Source: Blastomyces gilchristii SLH14081
Taxonomy: Eukaryota > Ascomycota > Eurotiomycetes > Onygenales > Ajellomycetaceae
DNA length: 64,000 nt
Direction: 5' to 3'
Assembly (NCBI RefSeq): GCF_000003855.2
Contig: NW_003101665.1
Coordinates: 1,128,013-1,192,012, forward strand
In this document: piece after piece, positions 12,140 to 21,785 of the stretch
Position numbering within the stretch: the first letter of the stretch is position 1
How the letters are laid out: every line of letters starts with the position of its first letter
The notes under the pieces: model-generated
What the model was told of the DNA's origin: nothing
Database searches by the model: none
Seen by the model: the letters and a program-made list of their open reading frames with translations, nothing else
Made by a program: the position numbers and the translations under genes

Positions 12140-12490
12140 TTGAATAAATCTGCCTAATTCTGAACTCTTTTTAACGGTTAAATTAGCCATTTCATTGCTA
12201 TAGATATTTATATGAGTAGAAACTTAGTATAAATAAATTATTATTATTGATTTTCTTCTCTTTTAAGTTCTTTTAAAAGATGTTAAAAATACTGCAATTT
12301 GTAAAAGATTTTTATATTCTGAGCTGAAATTTTCTAGCTTGCATATTTGATATTGATAAATGTATAATTGATTGTATAGATTTTAAAAAACCTCTGAGAA
12401 GTAAAAGTTCTCAGGTAAATATTATAGTCTCTGACTGTGTACATTTATAATTGAAGAAGAATAATAATAATAATATTAAATATCAGTAAA
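12140..12490. mobile_element. Two abutting LINE fragments in opposite orientation
   Basis: The left part, 12,140-12,285, matches 4,490-4,635 of the minus-strand LINE in the same orientation (words around TTTTTTGAATAAATCTGC and ATTCATTGC). The right part, 12,285-12,490, matches the LINE 3' UTR in reverse: AATACTGCAATTTGTAAA, the degraded hairpin near 12,391-12,415, then TATAATTGAAGAA at 12,446-12,458 and a (TAA)n tail. So the 3' end of a second, plus-strand insertion sits against an older minus-strand fragment. Confidence 0.65.
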
Positions 12491-13970
12491 AAATAAATTT
12501 TAATAAGTCTTAAATTGATCACTTCTGCAGTGGCAAGCCTTATTAACTGCTGTCTATGACATAGATACCGTCATATTGCCTCTCAGGTTGCATTATCATG
12601 ATTTCTCACTATGATTCTTGATTTTTGATGATATTTGCAGGTCTCTGGACATTATACAGCCACACTGAAATGTGTCAGCAGATATCACAACTCATTCCAG
12701 TGTATACAGTACATTTAACAGGTTTAAATCTACCACTTTTTCAACTAAACACACTGTTGAACTCTATAATATGAATCTGACTGCCAGCTTGGCGTGCTTG
12801 GCGAGTTGTATGGAGTTATACACAGAATCTACTGAACAGAAGGCCTTATCCGGCTAGGTTAGCGTGTATAACCCCGTCCAGGGCCATACAAGCTGGCACT
12901 GTACGGACTTATACAGCCCTGGACGGGGTCACCGAACAGGCCCTTAGTGTAACTCGTGTAGATAGATTACAAACACACAATAACGTTATCCTCCAAGAAA
13001 AGAAAAACTAATCTCGATTTTACAGACCGTCCAGTCTAAGTTAAGTAGTTCTTGAGGTAGGGCAGGAAATTCCTCCTAGCCTACCTGCAATCACACAGTG
13101 TCGTTCAATCTCACCCATGTCTTCACCCAGCACACCCATACTATACTCACCCGCACTCACCCTCGCGTCGCGCGACCATCACTCTTGAAACGGCAACAAC
13201 TCGGAGGCTCGACATGCGGTTGGGCATGTTGTATAGTGGCTTGAGTACGGCTGAGCGGAAGGGAAGCCCTATTTTCCACTCCCTATGTTCGTATGTGACA
13301 GACGTCCTCTTGTTACGAGATTTTAAGAGTGTTCGTTTAGTTTGACTGGAGCCAGGAGGTATGGAACCTTCAAACACTGTACGGAGTAGAAACATCCAAC
13401 CATGGTGCACGACAGGCGAACGAGGTTACGTACTTGAGTCATTATAATAAAATTTCAGGCAATAGTGATTTTTTTTTCTTCCTTTTGTAGGGGTGGACGA
13501 ATGTGTGTGTCGCACAATGGGTAAGCATGATTTTTGTTGACGGTACATCCGGCATGAAAGCGCTCTTTATCCCGGATTGTTTTGCCGTACTCGTATCCAC
13601 CAACCGACAAATAACCATGAATGCGTCATGAGTAGAGGCCTCCCCTTACTAGATTCAGGTCTGTCAATGCCTCCACAAGTAGTGGAGATATCGCGCAACA
13701 GTACATCTTTGATTTAAGAACGCAAGGGCCGCTATGGAACTGAGTTTTTGGGGTTTAAAAATCAGAAGTGTGACATCGGCCGTGGTGAGTGCTGAAGCTA
13801 TAGTTCTTAAGGATATGCGGAAGATAAACTGGCCCTTTATACGAAAGTGAAAGTAAGCCTATGGATAAGGCGTTCAAACCATTGCATTGCGCCGATAATC
13901 AACGTGAGAAAGCGAAGTGTCAAAATAATGGCAGGGTGCATATTTGAAATGTTTCCGTCTGGGGTTAGAT
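12491..13970. other. Transition from repeat block to genic DNA; no gene seen
   Basis: Composition returns to normal here. Open frames such as 12,672-12,857 (+) and 13,147-13,410 (-) show no recognisable domain or splice structure. The stretch holds the inverted repeat listed separately (12,872-12,928). The last few hundred bases are the 3' flank of the decarboxylase gene. Confidence 0.5.
12872..12928. repeat. 13-bp perfect inverted repeat, 31-nt spacer
   Basis: CCCCGTCCAGGGC (12,872-12,884) and its exact complement GCCCTGGACGGGG (12,916-12,928). It stands about 400 bp outside the repeat block. It could be the core of a small inverted-repeat element or a structured RNA; there is no poly-U tract after it. 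Confidence 0.8.
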
Positions 13971-14672
13971 TCACAAGCTAGTATCTATGGCGGCAAGTCG
14001 TTTCTCAATCACACCGACGATCTCTTTCCAATCGCACATGGCTCCCTGCCCAGTATCACCACATGCCAAAGTTTTTGACTGAGGTGGAAGCACTTCAAAC
14101 CATTTCCACTCATCGTTGAGTATGGCTAATTGCTTCGCAGTCAACGGATGGGTCCACATCATGGTATTCATTGATGGCGCAACAATAATTAGCCGCTTCG
14201 TCGGATTTAGAGGGTCTATGTCCCAAGCACGAATGACGTTTGTCAGGAGGTCGTCACAGAGTCCCCCTGTCACCTTGGCCAACAGATTGGCAGACATAGG
14301 AACAATTGCCAATAGGTGCGCCCAACGGCGTAGCTCTATATGAAGTATATTTGCATTCCGCGTCCACGGCTCTACCCACTCGTCCTCATCTTGGTGGACC
14401 GAATCGACGTTCGGGAGCAGGGCTAGAGATGATACCGTAGGCTGTTCAGCAGACTGCCCATCGAGGAAGTGGCTTGCGGACTTTGTAAGGATGACACGGA
14501 TCGAGAGGTTAGGGTAGTTGCTCAACGCGGCGATAATCTGCGGTAATTTGATGGTGGCAACGGAGCCGCTTGCGGCCAAGAGCAGGTGCGTCTTCCCATC
14601 CTGAAGGGCAGCGGCAATATTTGACGCAGGCGATTGAGATATTTGTGCGCCGGCTTCGATGTTAGATGTCAT
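13971..14672 (-). CDS. Phosphopantothenoylcysteine decarboxylase (HAL3/SIS2/CAB3 family)
   Basis: A flavoprotein that decarboxylates 4'-phosphopantothenoylcysteine to 4'-phosphopantetheine, the third step of CoA synthesis, in the cytosol. The 233-residue single-exon protein matches the whole family core. Visible are the flavin-binding start (LLAASGSVATIK, about 31-42), the catalytic histidine in LHIELRRWAH (His111), the substrate clamp PSMNTMMW (Asn169) and the active-site cysteine in ACGDTGQGAM (Cys204). Budding yeast splits the His and Cys between different subunits and adds long acidic tails. Here one short chain has all the residues, as in plant and human enzymes, so a homotrimer is expected. 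The ATG at 14,672 is the first Met of the frame and leaves about 28 residues before the Rossmann-like core. A TCACGTGA palindrome lies about 100 bp upstream. Confidence 0.93.
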   Translation of the reverse strand: MTSNIEAGAQISQSPASNIAAALQDGKTHLLLAASGSVATIKLPQIIAALSNYPNLSIRVILTKSASHFLDGQSAEQPTVSSLALLPNVDSVHQDEDEWVEPWTRNANILHIELRRWAHLLAIVPMSANLLAKVTGGLCDDLLTNVIRAWDIDPLNPTKRLIIVAPSMNTMMWTHPLTAKQLAILNDEWKWFEVLPPQSKTLACGDTGQGAMCDWKEIVGVIEKRLAAIDTSL

Positions 14673-14774
14673 TTTATCTTGGATTACAGACGTCTGCTGG
14701 GCTTTTGGCGAACTATCAACAGTGTTGGCTGGAGGAGTGAAGAATAAGCTCGGAAGGACTCATATATATACAAA

Positions 14775-14782
14775 TCACGTGA
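14775..14782. promoter_or_regulatory. TCACGTGA palindrome (E-box-like)
   Basis: Perfect 8-bp palindrome with a CACGTG core, 103 bp upstream of the decarboxylase ATG. CACGTG is the binding core of bHLH factors such as Cbf1, which link to sulphur and methionine genes in fungi; a cysteine-using CoA enzyme would be a plausible target. Function here is inference from one site. Confidence 0.3.
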
Positions 14783-17171
14783 CAAATTCGTTAGCCCCCA
14801 CCACCCTGATTTGGATGTAACTACGTATGTACCGTACATGTAGTAGGGATAGTATCCTTTAGCCATTATTGCGCGCTCTTTACGGCGTATGTGAACCACT
14901 TTAATAATAGGTGCGAGCTTCTTAGCACCCGGTAGTAGGGGTTTTTACTTGTTTGGCTGGGATAGCTGGAATAGACCAGTCAGCTGGCTCGCTTGATTAT
15001 GATTTCGATTGGACGATTGCTCAATCATGCAAGCTGCGGTAGTGAGCTTCATGGCCGAGATGTTGGTTATGATTCTGTGCTTATATCTTGCCCGGTAGAG
15101 AACAAGCCTATGCGTGTGTACCCGACTAGTGGACTTGGATTTAAAATGGTATGGCAGAGGCAATCAATAATGTATTGTGAGCCCGCTTGGTTTTAGAGGT
15201 CTTGACCCTTCATCGATGCGCCTTTTCAACTAAGAACAGGAAGCAGAGTTGATATCTTGCTTAGGAAACGAAAAATAAAACAGGGCGTCGATTTCAAGCA
15301 CGACAACCACTTTGGTTGTTTCCAGGGGTAAAAAAATCACCGCGACGAACCAGGGATGGAATGAGGACCATCTGCACAACCATCCGAGGAGGAGGACGGA
15401 GAAGCACGCAAAAATCTTAATTAAAATCAACTAGCGTCTTGACCGTGAGAGGAAATGCTTGTTATCGCCAAGCCATGGCGTTCTCTCGCCCGACATCGGC
15501 GCTGAAGCTTAACTGGATGCTCCACGAATCGATGCTTTTGTTGACAAAAAGATTGCCCACCCACCATTGTTCCGAGTTCAAACGCTCCTTGGGGTTGATA
15601 TGATAATTTGATTGTTTTCATTGCTCCCCCTCGAGCAACACCAAATCAGATACCTCGTTCGGTTATTTTTAGTCCCAACCATGTCCCAGTAGCCAGTTGT
15701 GGGTTGGGATTGTGCTTCTTCCTGACCATCGCCTAGGCCCAGAGTCGTTACTTGCCTGGGGTGAAAGAGCCACCAGTTAAAGCTGGCGAAGCAGAGGTCC
15801 CACCAAGCGAGCACAGGGTTGTTGGGGGGAGGGGGGGAGAGGTTGTGTCCTCGCCGCTCAATGATTAATATCCCCCTGCTCCTTTTTAAATCTTGTTAAT
15901 TTGCCCCCAATGGCGAGAAGGAAACAGAAGGATGGCTGTATTCGTATTCCAATATTTCCATTGATTAATTTCACCGCGTTCTTTTCTATAGCAATTATAT
16001 TATTTCCTGCGTTCTGATCCCCCCGAAGTTACTAACGGCGGCTGCAGACAAATGGGGAGAAACTGGAGCCCGATTGTCGATCCGATCAACAAGACTCCCA
16101 AGCTTTTCACATTATTGGCAAAAAAGCTTGACCATAAGGTCCATAACCACGCCCGCCCCTGGCAAACCTTTGTCTGACCGGAGAACTGCCCCATCGCCAG
16201 GTTGCGCAGCTGCGTCACAAATAACCTCTGTAATAATAAGAATAATTGCGTGCCCTGAATGTCACATACATGCGCACGCAACACTAGTTCTGCTTCGTCT
16301 TTGAATGTTGGCATATACGCTGATGCAGGAAGACGAAAAAGGACAGAGAAGCAAACAAAGAATATTGATATTCCGTTTAAAGTAACAATAAATAAGAATT
16401 CTAGACGCTGAGATAGAAGTAATGATAGAACACAACAGCTGCAATGAAAAGCAGTGGCGATATAAACATAACAGGAGTGGCAGATAGCTTTTGTGAGAGT
16501 CTCCTCTCGACCAACCCAGGTAGGTAGGCCTAAATAACTAACGCCCCCAAATCTGCGCTACAGCCCGCAAACGCGCTGATACAAGCCCGAGGCCACCTCC
16601 ATCACGACTGCCACCACCACCACCACCACCACCACCCCCGTCTCCTCCTCCTCCTTCTCCCACCATAACCACCGCTGCTCTTCCTCTCTGCAATCCACGG
16701 AGCAGCTGGTCTTATGAGATGCCGTCCGTTCCTTCTGACTAGCCCATCCTGCAGGGTCGCTCCGAATGCTCCGTTTACCCGGGACCATGACCGTTACCCA
16801 TATCGACTACTCTCCCGTACTCTTCCTACACCTGACAAGTTGTCGAGTTGCTGCAGCACCGCTGCTACAATACCCGGGCCTGTCTGCCAGGGCCAGCAGC
16901 GCGGCATTCCCCGTATCTAGCTCGCGAGAGTCTTGCTCCCTCCAGCCCTCCTCCAGCGTCGTAAGAATTGACGACGCCCTCGTACAGCCTCCCGCCTGGT
17001 ACCGTACCGCGCATCCCGCAGCGTGGCGCGAGTGAACTGCCTGGACAGGCCCTCATTACAACCAACATCGAGCCTCCCTTTGCGCTCACCTTCTCCTTCC
17101 CACGAAATTTTTTTTTTCGAACACCCATGCGAGCCGTTGTGTGTATGGGGACGATATACAGGTGATTTGCC
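14783..17171. other. Intergenic region between the decarboxylase and palF; no gene seen
   Basis: About 2.4 kb between divergent genes. Open frames exist on both strands (for instance 15,230-15,814 minus, 16,714-17,035 plus, 16,865-17,384 minus), but they overlap each other in several frames and none shows a domain or splice sites. The frames after 16,500 reflect the GC-rich leader of palF. A (CAC)n tract at 16,612-16,637 is a microsatellite. The region probably contains both promoters and a long palF 5' UTR. Confidence 0.5.
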
Positions 17172-19600
17172 ATGTCGTTTGATCCCTTTCCCAGGCCCTC
17201 CACTCCTTCGTCTGCTCGGAACCGGTCCATAATATCCAAGTTTACAGATCGCTTTAGCAACCGGATTAAGACTATTTCTGAATTCTATATACAGTTGGAT
17301 GAGCCATACAAGGCGTACTTTTCTGGCGACTTGGTGAAAGGCTGCGTGGTCTTGAAGGTGGTGAAACCGGTCCGCATAACACACCTAGTTCTCTGCTTGC
17401 ATGGATATGTGAAGGTCTATAAAACTGCGGTTGCGCCTGGAGATGCCTTGGAGGAATCTGGCTTTCTGGGTCCAGGACGTGGTAAAAGGTACGGTGAATA
17501 CTTGGGAAATGGATTTGCTTCGCTTTTCGAAGACGAAATTGTCCTCTGTGGAGATGGTCGCCTCGTTGAGGGAATATACAAATTCAAGTTTGAAATGGCA
17601 TTTCCGGCTTATCGATTGCCCAGCAGCATTACGGTATGTAAAATGAAATATCTGTTCTTACCAAAAAGATTGCGCACTGTCCCTTTGAGAGTTGTGAGCG
17701 CTAGACATGCATATGCTGACCGGCTGTTTAGTTTGAGCGTGGAACCATATCCTATATGCTAACATCTACTCTAACGCGACCTACCACTATATCACCTACC
17801 ATGTCCTGCGACAAACGGATTATGCTTCTGGAAACCATCGACGTTGCCCCGCTGCCCGTTCCTAAACCCCGTATCATCTCTCTTGAACCGATCATAAGAA
17901 GATCCAAGGCGCGATCCAAGACGAAATCAGCATCTCGTGAACAGATTGCGCAAAACTCAACTCTTGCTGAACCAGCTCCTAACGGAAGTGAGAATAGACC
18001 ACCGCTCAGCCCCGTACCTAGCGAGCATAGCAATTCGAGCTGCATGAGCAACAGCACCCAAAGTTTTCAAGTGATCAGCGAGCCAAATTCCGCGAAAAGT
18101 CCGAGCGTCGCGAACGATGACTCGCTGAGCACGAATACTTCCTCCATAGAAAGGACAATTAAAGCTACCACAGAGTTGTCGCGACCTGGTGGCGTTCCGG
18201 GCGACGTCCTTCCAGTGAAGATCACAATACAGCACACGAAACCTATCCGAAGCCCAAATGGGATTATTATCACTCTCTATCGGCAAGGGAGGATAGACCT
18301 CCACCCGGCAATTCCAGTGGGACATACCGATAAAGGCAAACCGGTATTCGAGGACTATTACCCAAAGTCTCGTACCGGGTTGGGTGGACTCTCTTTCGGG
18401 GCCACAAGGTCCAGTAGCGTCTTCCGAAAGGATCTGTCCCAAATTTTTGCCCCGTTGATTGTGGACCCCGCCACCCTGACGGCGACCGTAAAGACATCTA
18501 TCAGGATCCCAGAGGATACTTTTCCGACTATCACACATGTGCCCGGTGGTATGATAAGTTTCCGATATTATCTCGAGGTGGTAATGGATTTGCGCGGGAA
18601 ATTGGCTGGCCAAGACCGTTTTATTCCGCGCTTAAATATGATGACGGGCTCAAGCAATTACAACTATAGTCCTAATGGCCAAATACTAACTCTATCGGAA
18701 AAAGGGCGTAACCCGATTACGTCTCCTTGGGCAAATAACATCGTTGACACTGACCAAGTGCGACGAGAGAAAAGTGTGGTTGCCTGCATTTTTGAAGTTG
18801 TGATAGGCTCGAAGGATTCCGGTAAACGCCAACCTCAAACATCGGATGCGAATCCCACAGGGGACAGTCATCCGGTTACCCCTCAAGCTGTCCAACCTAA
18901 CGACGCAGCTGAATACGACCAGCAACAGTCTTACGCACACCAATATGATTCCCACGATTATACTTATGAAAACGGTTACGAAAATGATGAAGTCAGCGGT
19001 TGGCGAGGCCGTCCTCCAGACAGGCAATCACCATACCCTCCCCGATTTATCCCTCCTGCGCTTCCTGAAGAAGCGGTTGATGAAAAGACCCGACTACGAA
19101 GAGCCGAGGAATCACTTCTCCCTAGCAGTCCATCACAAGACGGTGTAGCGGAAAGCGGTCCGTCAACGGCAACCCCGGCATTTGCTCCCTCAGCCCCTAT
19201 TTTATCTGAAGTAGATAGTCCTTTCGGAAACCCTCCCAGTCGCTTTACTTCGCAATTCCCCAGCCGTGACTCTCCAGCCTCCGCTCCCTCCATCGATACA
19301 ATAACCTTTGCTCCTCGGTCCAATGTAGGTAATATGTCACCTTCTCCGCCTACATCACCTAGTAGTAGCGACCCCGCGAGAACACGGATTGGCCCGCTGG
19401 ATGATAAGCAAGAGCTTGAGAGGCAGCGACTTCTCGCCCAGGCAAGTTCGCCGGAACTTGAACAGAGTCACTCCATGGACGCATCTAGTCCTCCAATTGT
19501 CTCAGAATGTCGACATGTGCCGTCGGCGCCAATACTTACCGAGGAGGATTTGGCTCGATCACTGACAACTATAGAACTACTCCCTAGGTATCAACGATAA
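17172..19600 (+). CDS. palF: pH-response regulator PalF/RIM8, arrestin-like (2 exons)
   Basis: The arrestin-like adaptor of ambient-pH signalling. In the Pal/Rim pathway it binds the tail of the plasma-membrane sensor PalH and links alkaline pH to ESCRT proteins and PacC processing. Exons are 17,172-17,633 and 17,732-19,600, with a 98-nt intron (GTATGT, branch GCTGAC, TTAG) in phase 0, giving 776 residues. The N-arrestin half has KPVRITHLVLCLHGYVKVYK and GNGFASLFEDEIVLCG (about 57-130). Splicing creates FERGTISYMLTSTLTRPTTI (about 155-174). The C-arrestin half includes VPGGMISFRYYLEVVMDLRG. The last 300 residues are a low-complexity Ser/Pro-rich tail ending LLPRYQR, which offers an LPxY-type site for a WW-domain ubiquitin ligase (inference). 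Another alpha-arrestin is the alternative, but the family phrases fit PalF best. Confidence 0.85.
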
Positions 19601-20614
19601 CATCTCTTTTACACCATCTTCTATCCATCAGCGCAACCACAGACATTTCCTTCACACTCTACATGTTCCCTAGCATCATTTATGCTACTAGCGTTTTGCG
19701 GTCTAATATTCCCGGCCGGCCGCGAAACGGGCTATTTCATACGATTATACACATACTACTTATGATCCGGCTACGTTTAGCGAATTGCATTTCGTCCATT
19801 TTTGCTCCTGGTATATAGCGGTGCTTGGGTGACCGGGAAAGGGGTTTTATTAGGTCATTTTTGCTTTCCATTTCCATCTATCTAGTTTCCTATTCTATTT
19901 ATACGCTTCCTAACTCTGATGACCATGCTGTTTCTTAACCCGTCCTGCCTGGCGGCTTCGTCCGTCGTTTTTAAGGACTTTATTCAAAGAGTACCTTTTC
20001 TAGTATTTGATACTAGATATATCCTGCCTCGATTAACTTTAAGCATTCTCTTTGGAAATGTGCTTTCCTGGTGTTTGGGGGGATGGCAGCAGAAAGAATA
20101 CGGAGTTGGGTGGCTACAAAATGGTGGAGGCGCGAGATATTGTTTGTGTATTGCTCTACTTCTCGCTACCTCTTGTGTTCTTTCTCATCTATATTCAGCT
20201 TTGGCCTTTATTACCTCCCGGAGTCCTGCATGAGATACCGAAATACCACCTCGGGTCGCTCTGTGGGATAACAGAGTAGAAGCTACAGTGACCTATTATC
20301 ATTATAAAAATAATTGTGCTATCCCACCCATGGACTTGGGATTTTGAAATTGCCTCGAGGAACCCGTCCAATAAATTTGTTGTGTTTCTTCGCCTGATCG
20401 CAATTCTGATATCTCCCTTCGGGATCTATAGGAGGCATCTACAATAATACTATTCACGGGCCATACTCTATAGAAGTTGTAACATATTCGTCGGGATGAC
20501 AACTGGATGCGATATACGGAATATATGACCCATAAATCTCGGGGGGGAATCGTGGTCTGGAATCTAAAGGAAGATATAACACACGACCACTGGGTGAAAA
20601 ATCCATGCCAAGCT
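19601..20614. other. palF 3' flank; no gene seen
   Basis: About 1 kb after the palF stop. A 104-codon open frame at 19,919-20,233 has a hydrophobic stretch but no family likeness and overlaps two other open frames; it probably lies in 3' UTR. Nothing else is supported. Confidence 0.45.
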
Positions 20615-21785
20615 TCATATCCTGTCTAATCTACTGGCGATCCACGCTGCAAACGTTGCGAATAAATGTATCTCGCCGTGCCTTTTGCAGAATGATAGAG
20701 GGGGCGAGATAGCGATCTTTCGCAGTCGTACCCGTTGCATGCAGCATTTTCGCGAGATATACGGGCCAGAGGTACGGCGGTTGTCTCGCGTCCTCTGGAA
20801 GCGGAGTACTTCCTTGCATCGAGCAAGCATAGTACATGCAGTAATCAATGCCAAAGCAGTCGCAAAGTTCATGGCTCGCCGTTCGGCGAACGCAGCCTAG
20901 CCAGAGACCTACCAATTGCGTCGTGGTTGGCAGCAGATCGAGAGGGGGGAAAGACTTGTGTGCAAACAACGCGGCGGGTAAGGGAGATGATGTGTCGTCA
21001 TTGGATGCGATATCTTGGTTTGATGAACTTGAAAACTTAGTTCTCTTTTTGGGCCTTGAAGTGTCAGTACAGGAGGACTTCACAACGTAGTCTTTATAGT
21101 GTCACGCTGGTCAGCTTTGTTCACAGTCGACATTATGCTTGCCATCTAGGATCGGGTTATATCTCGAGGCCGAAACCACTGCAACACGGCTTCCACCGTA
21201 AGCTCTACCGCAGACAAAGGTATCGTCTGCGCTTTCATAGAAGTTTTGTTTATCAATATTAGTGCGTTCGCATTTTTGAGCAGAATGCTGATTGCAGCAT
21301 CGAGAAGGTCGTCGAGGTTTTAACTGTCGTTGGAAAATTTCGTCTGGTGCAGCACGTGTTCGAATTCGCACGCATTCTATTTCGATATTAAACCTGGTAT
21401 ACTCGGGTTCCTCCTGTTTAGTTTTGGTCTTTGGACCTCGTCGTGTGCCACCACTTTCCCAGCTTGTAAAAGAGACCGGGATTGGATTTGGCTGTAGTTT
21501 GACCGGCGAGCCAAGGTAGAATGTTTCAAGAGAATTCAAAACATCTTCAACCTTTAGAGTTGGAACGGATGTATCGCGCTTGATTTGCGAAGTATCCCAT
21601 TGATAGATAAATGAGACATCAGGCTGAATATCGGGAGGAGCAGCGACATGAACAACATTCTTCCTAGACGCAGTCTCATTCCTATCCTCTTCACGAAGCC
21701 AGGAGTCAAAGCTCTGGTGAGGATAGTCCGCATCTAGGGCAATATCGTCGCCAGGAAGCACCAGTGGTGAAGGAAATGTTGTCAT
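20615..21785 (-). pseudogene. Archaemetzincin (peptidase M54, AMZ) pseudogene
   Basis: A broken copy of a fungal archaemetzincin, a zinc peptidase family with the motif HExxHxxGxxHCx4Cx(n)CxxC. From an ATG at 21,785 the N-terminal half is open (PAPLV-like PSPLVLPGDD, then FTSWESGG and IECVRIRTRAAPDEIFQRQL). Between about 21,327 and 21,260 the family sequence (LDDLLDAAISILLKNANALI) lies in another frame, so two compensating indels flank it. Reading returns for CGRAYGGSRVAVVSASRYNP. Two in-frame TGA codons follow (21,111-21,113 and 21,102-21,104); the first replaces the Trp of the family's WPxSHC region. The active site at 20,838-20,873 reads HELCDCFGIDYC, so two of three zinc-binding histidines are gone. 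The last piece, FCKRHGEIHLFATFAAWIAS, is in yet another frame. No active enzyme can be made. Confidence 0.85.

Noticed and set aside
16714..17384. Overlapping open frames on both strands (up to 155 codons) before palF
   Set aside because: They overlap one another in several frames, lack domains, and partly cover the palF leader and first exon; open only because the sequence is GC-rich.
17752..19323. Minus-strand open frames of 101-218 codons under palF
   Set aside because: Antisense shadows of a real, spliced gene; no splice sites or domains of their own.
19919..20233. 104-codon plus frame after palF
   Set aside because: Probably 3' UTR: overlaps two other open frames and has no homology-like features.
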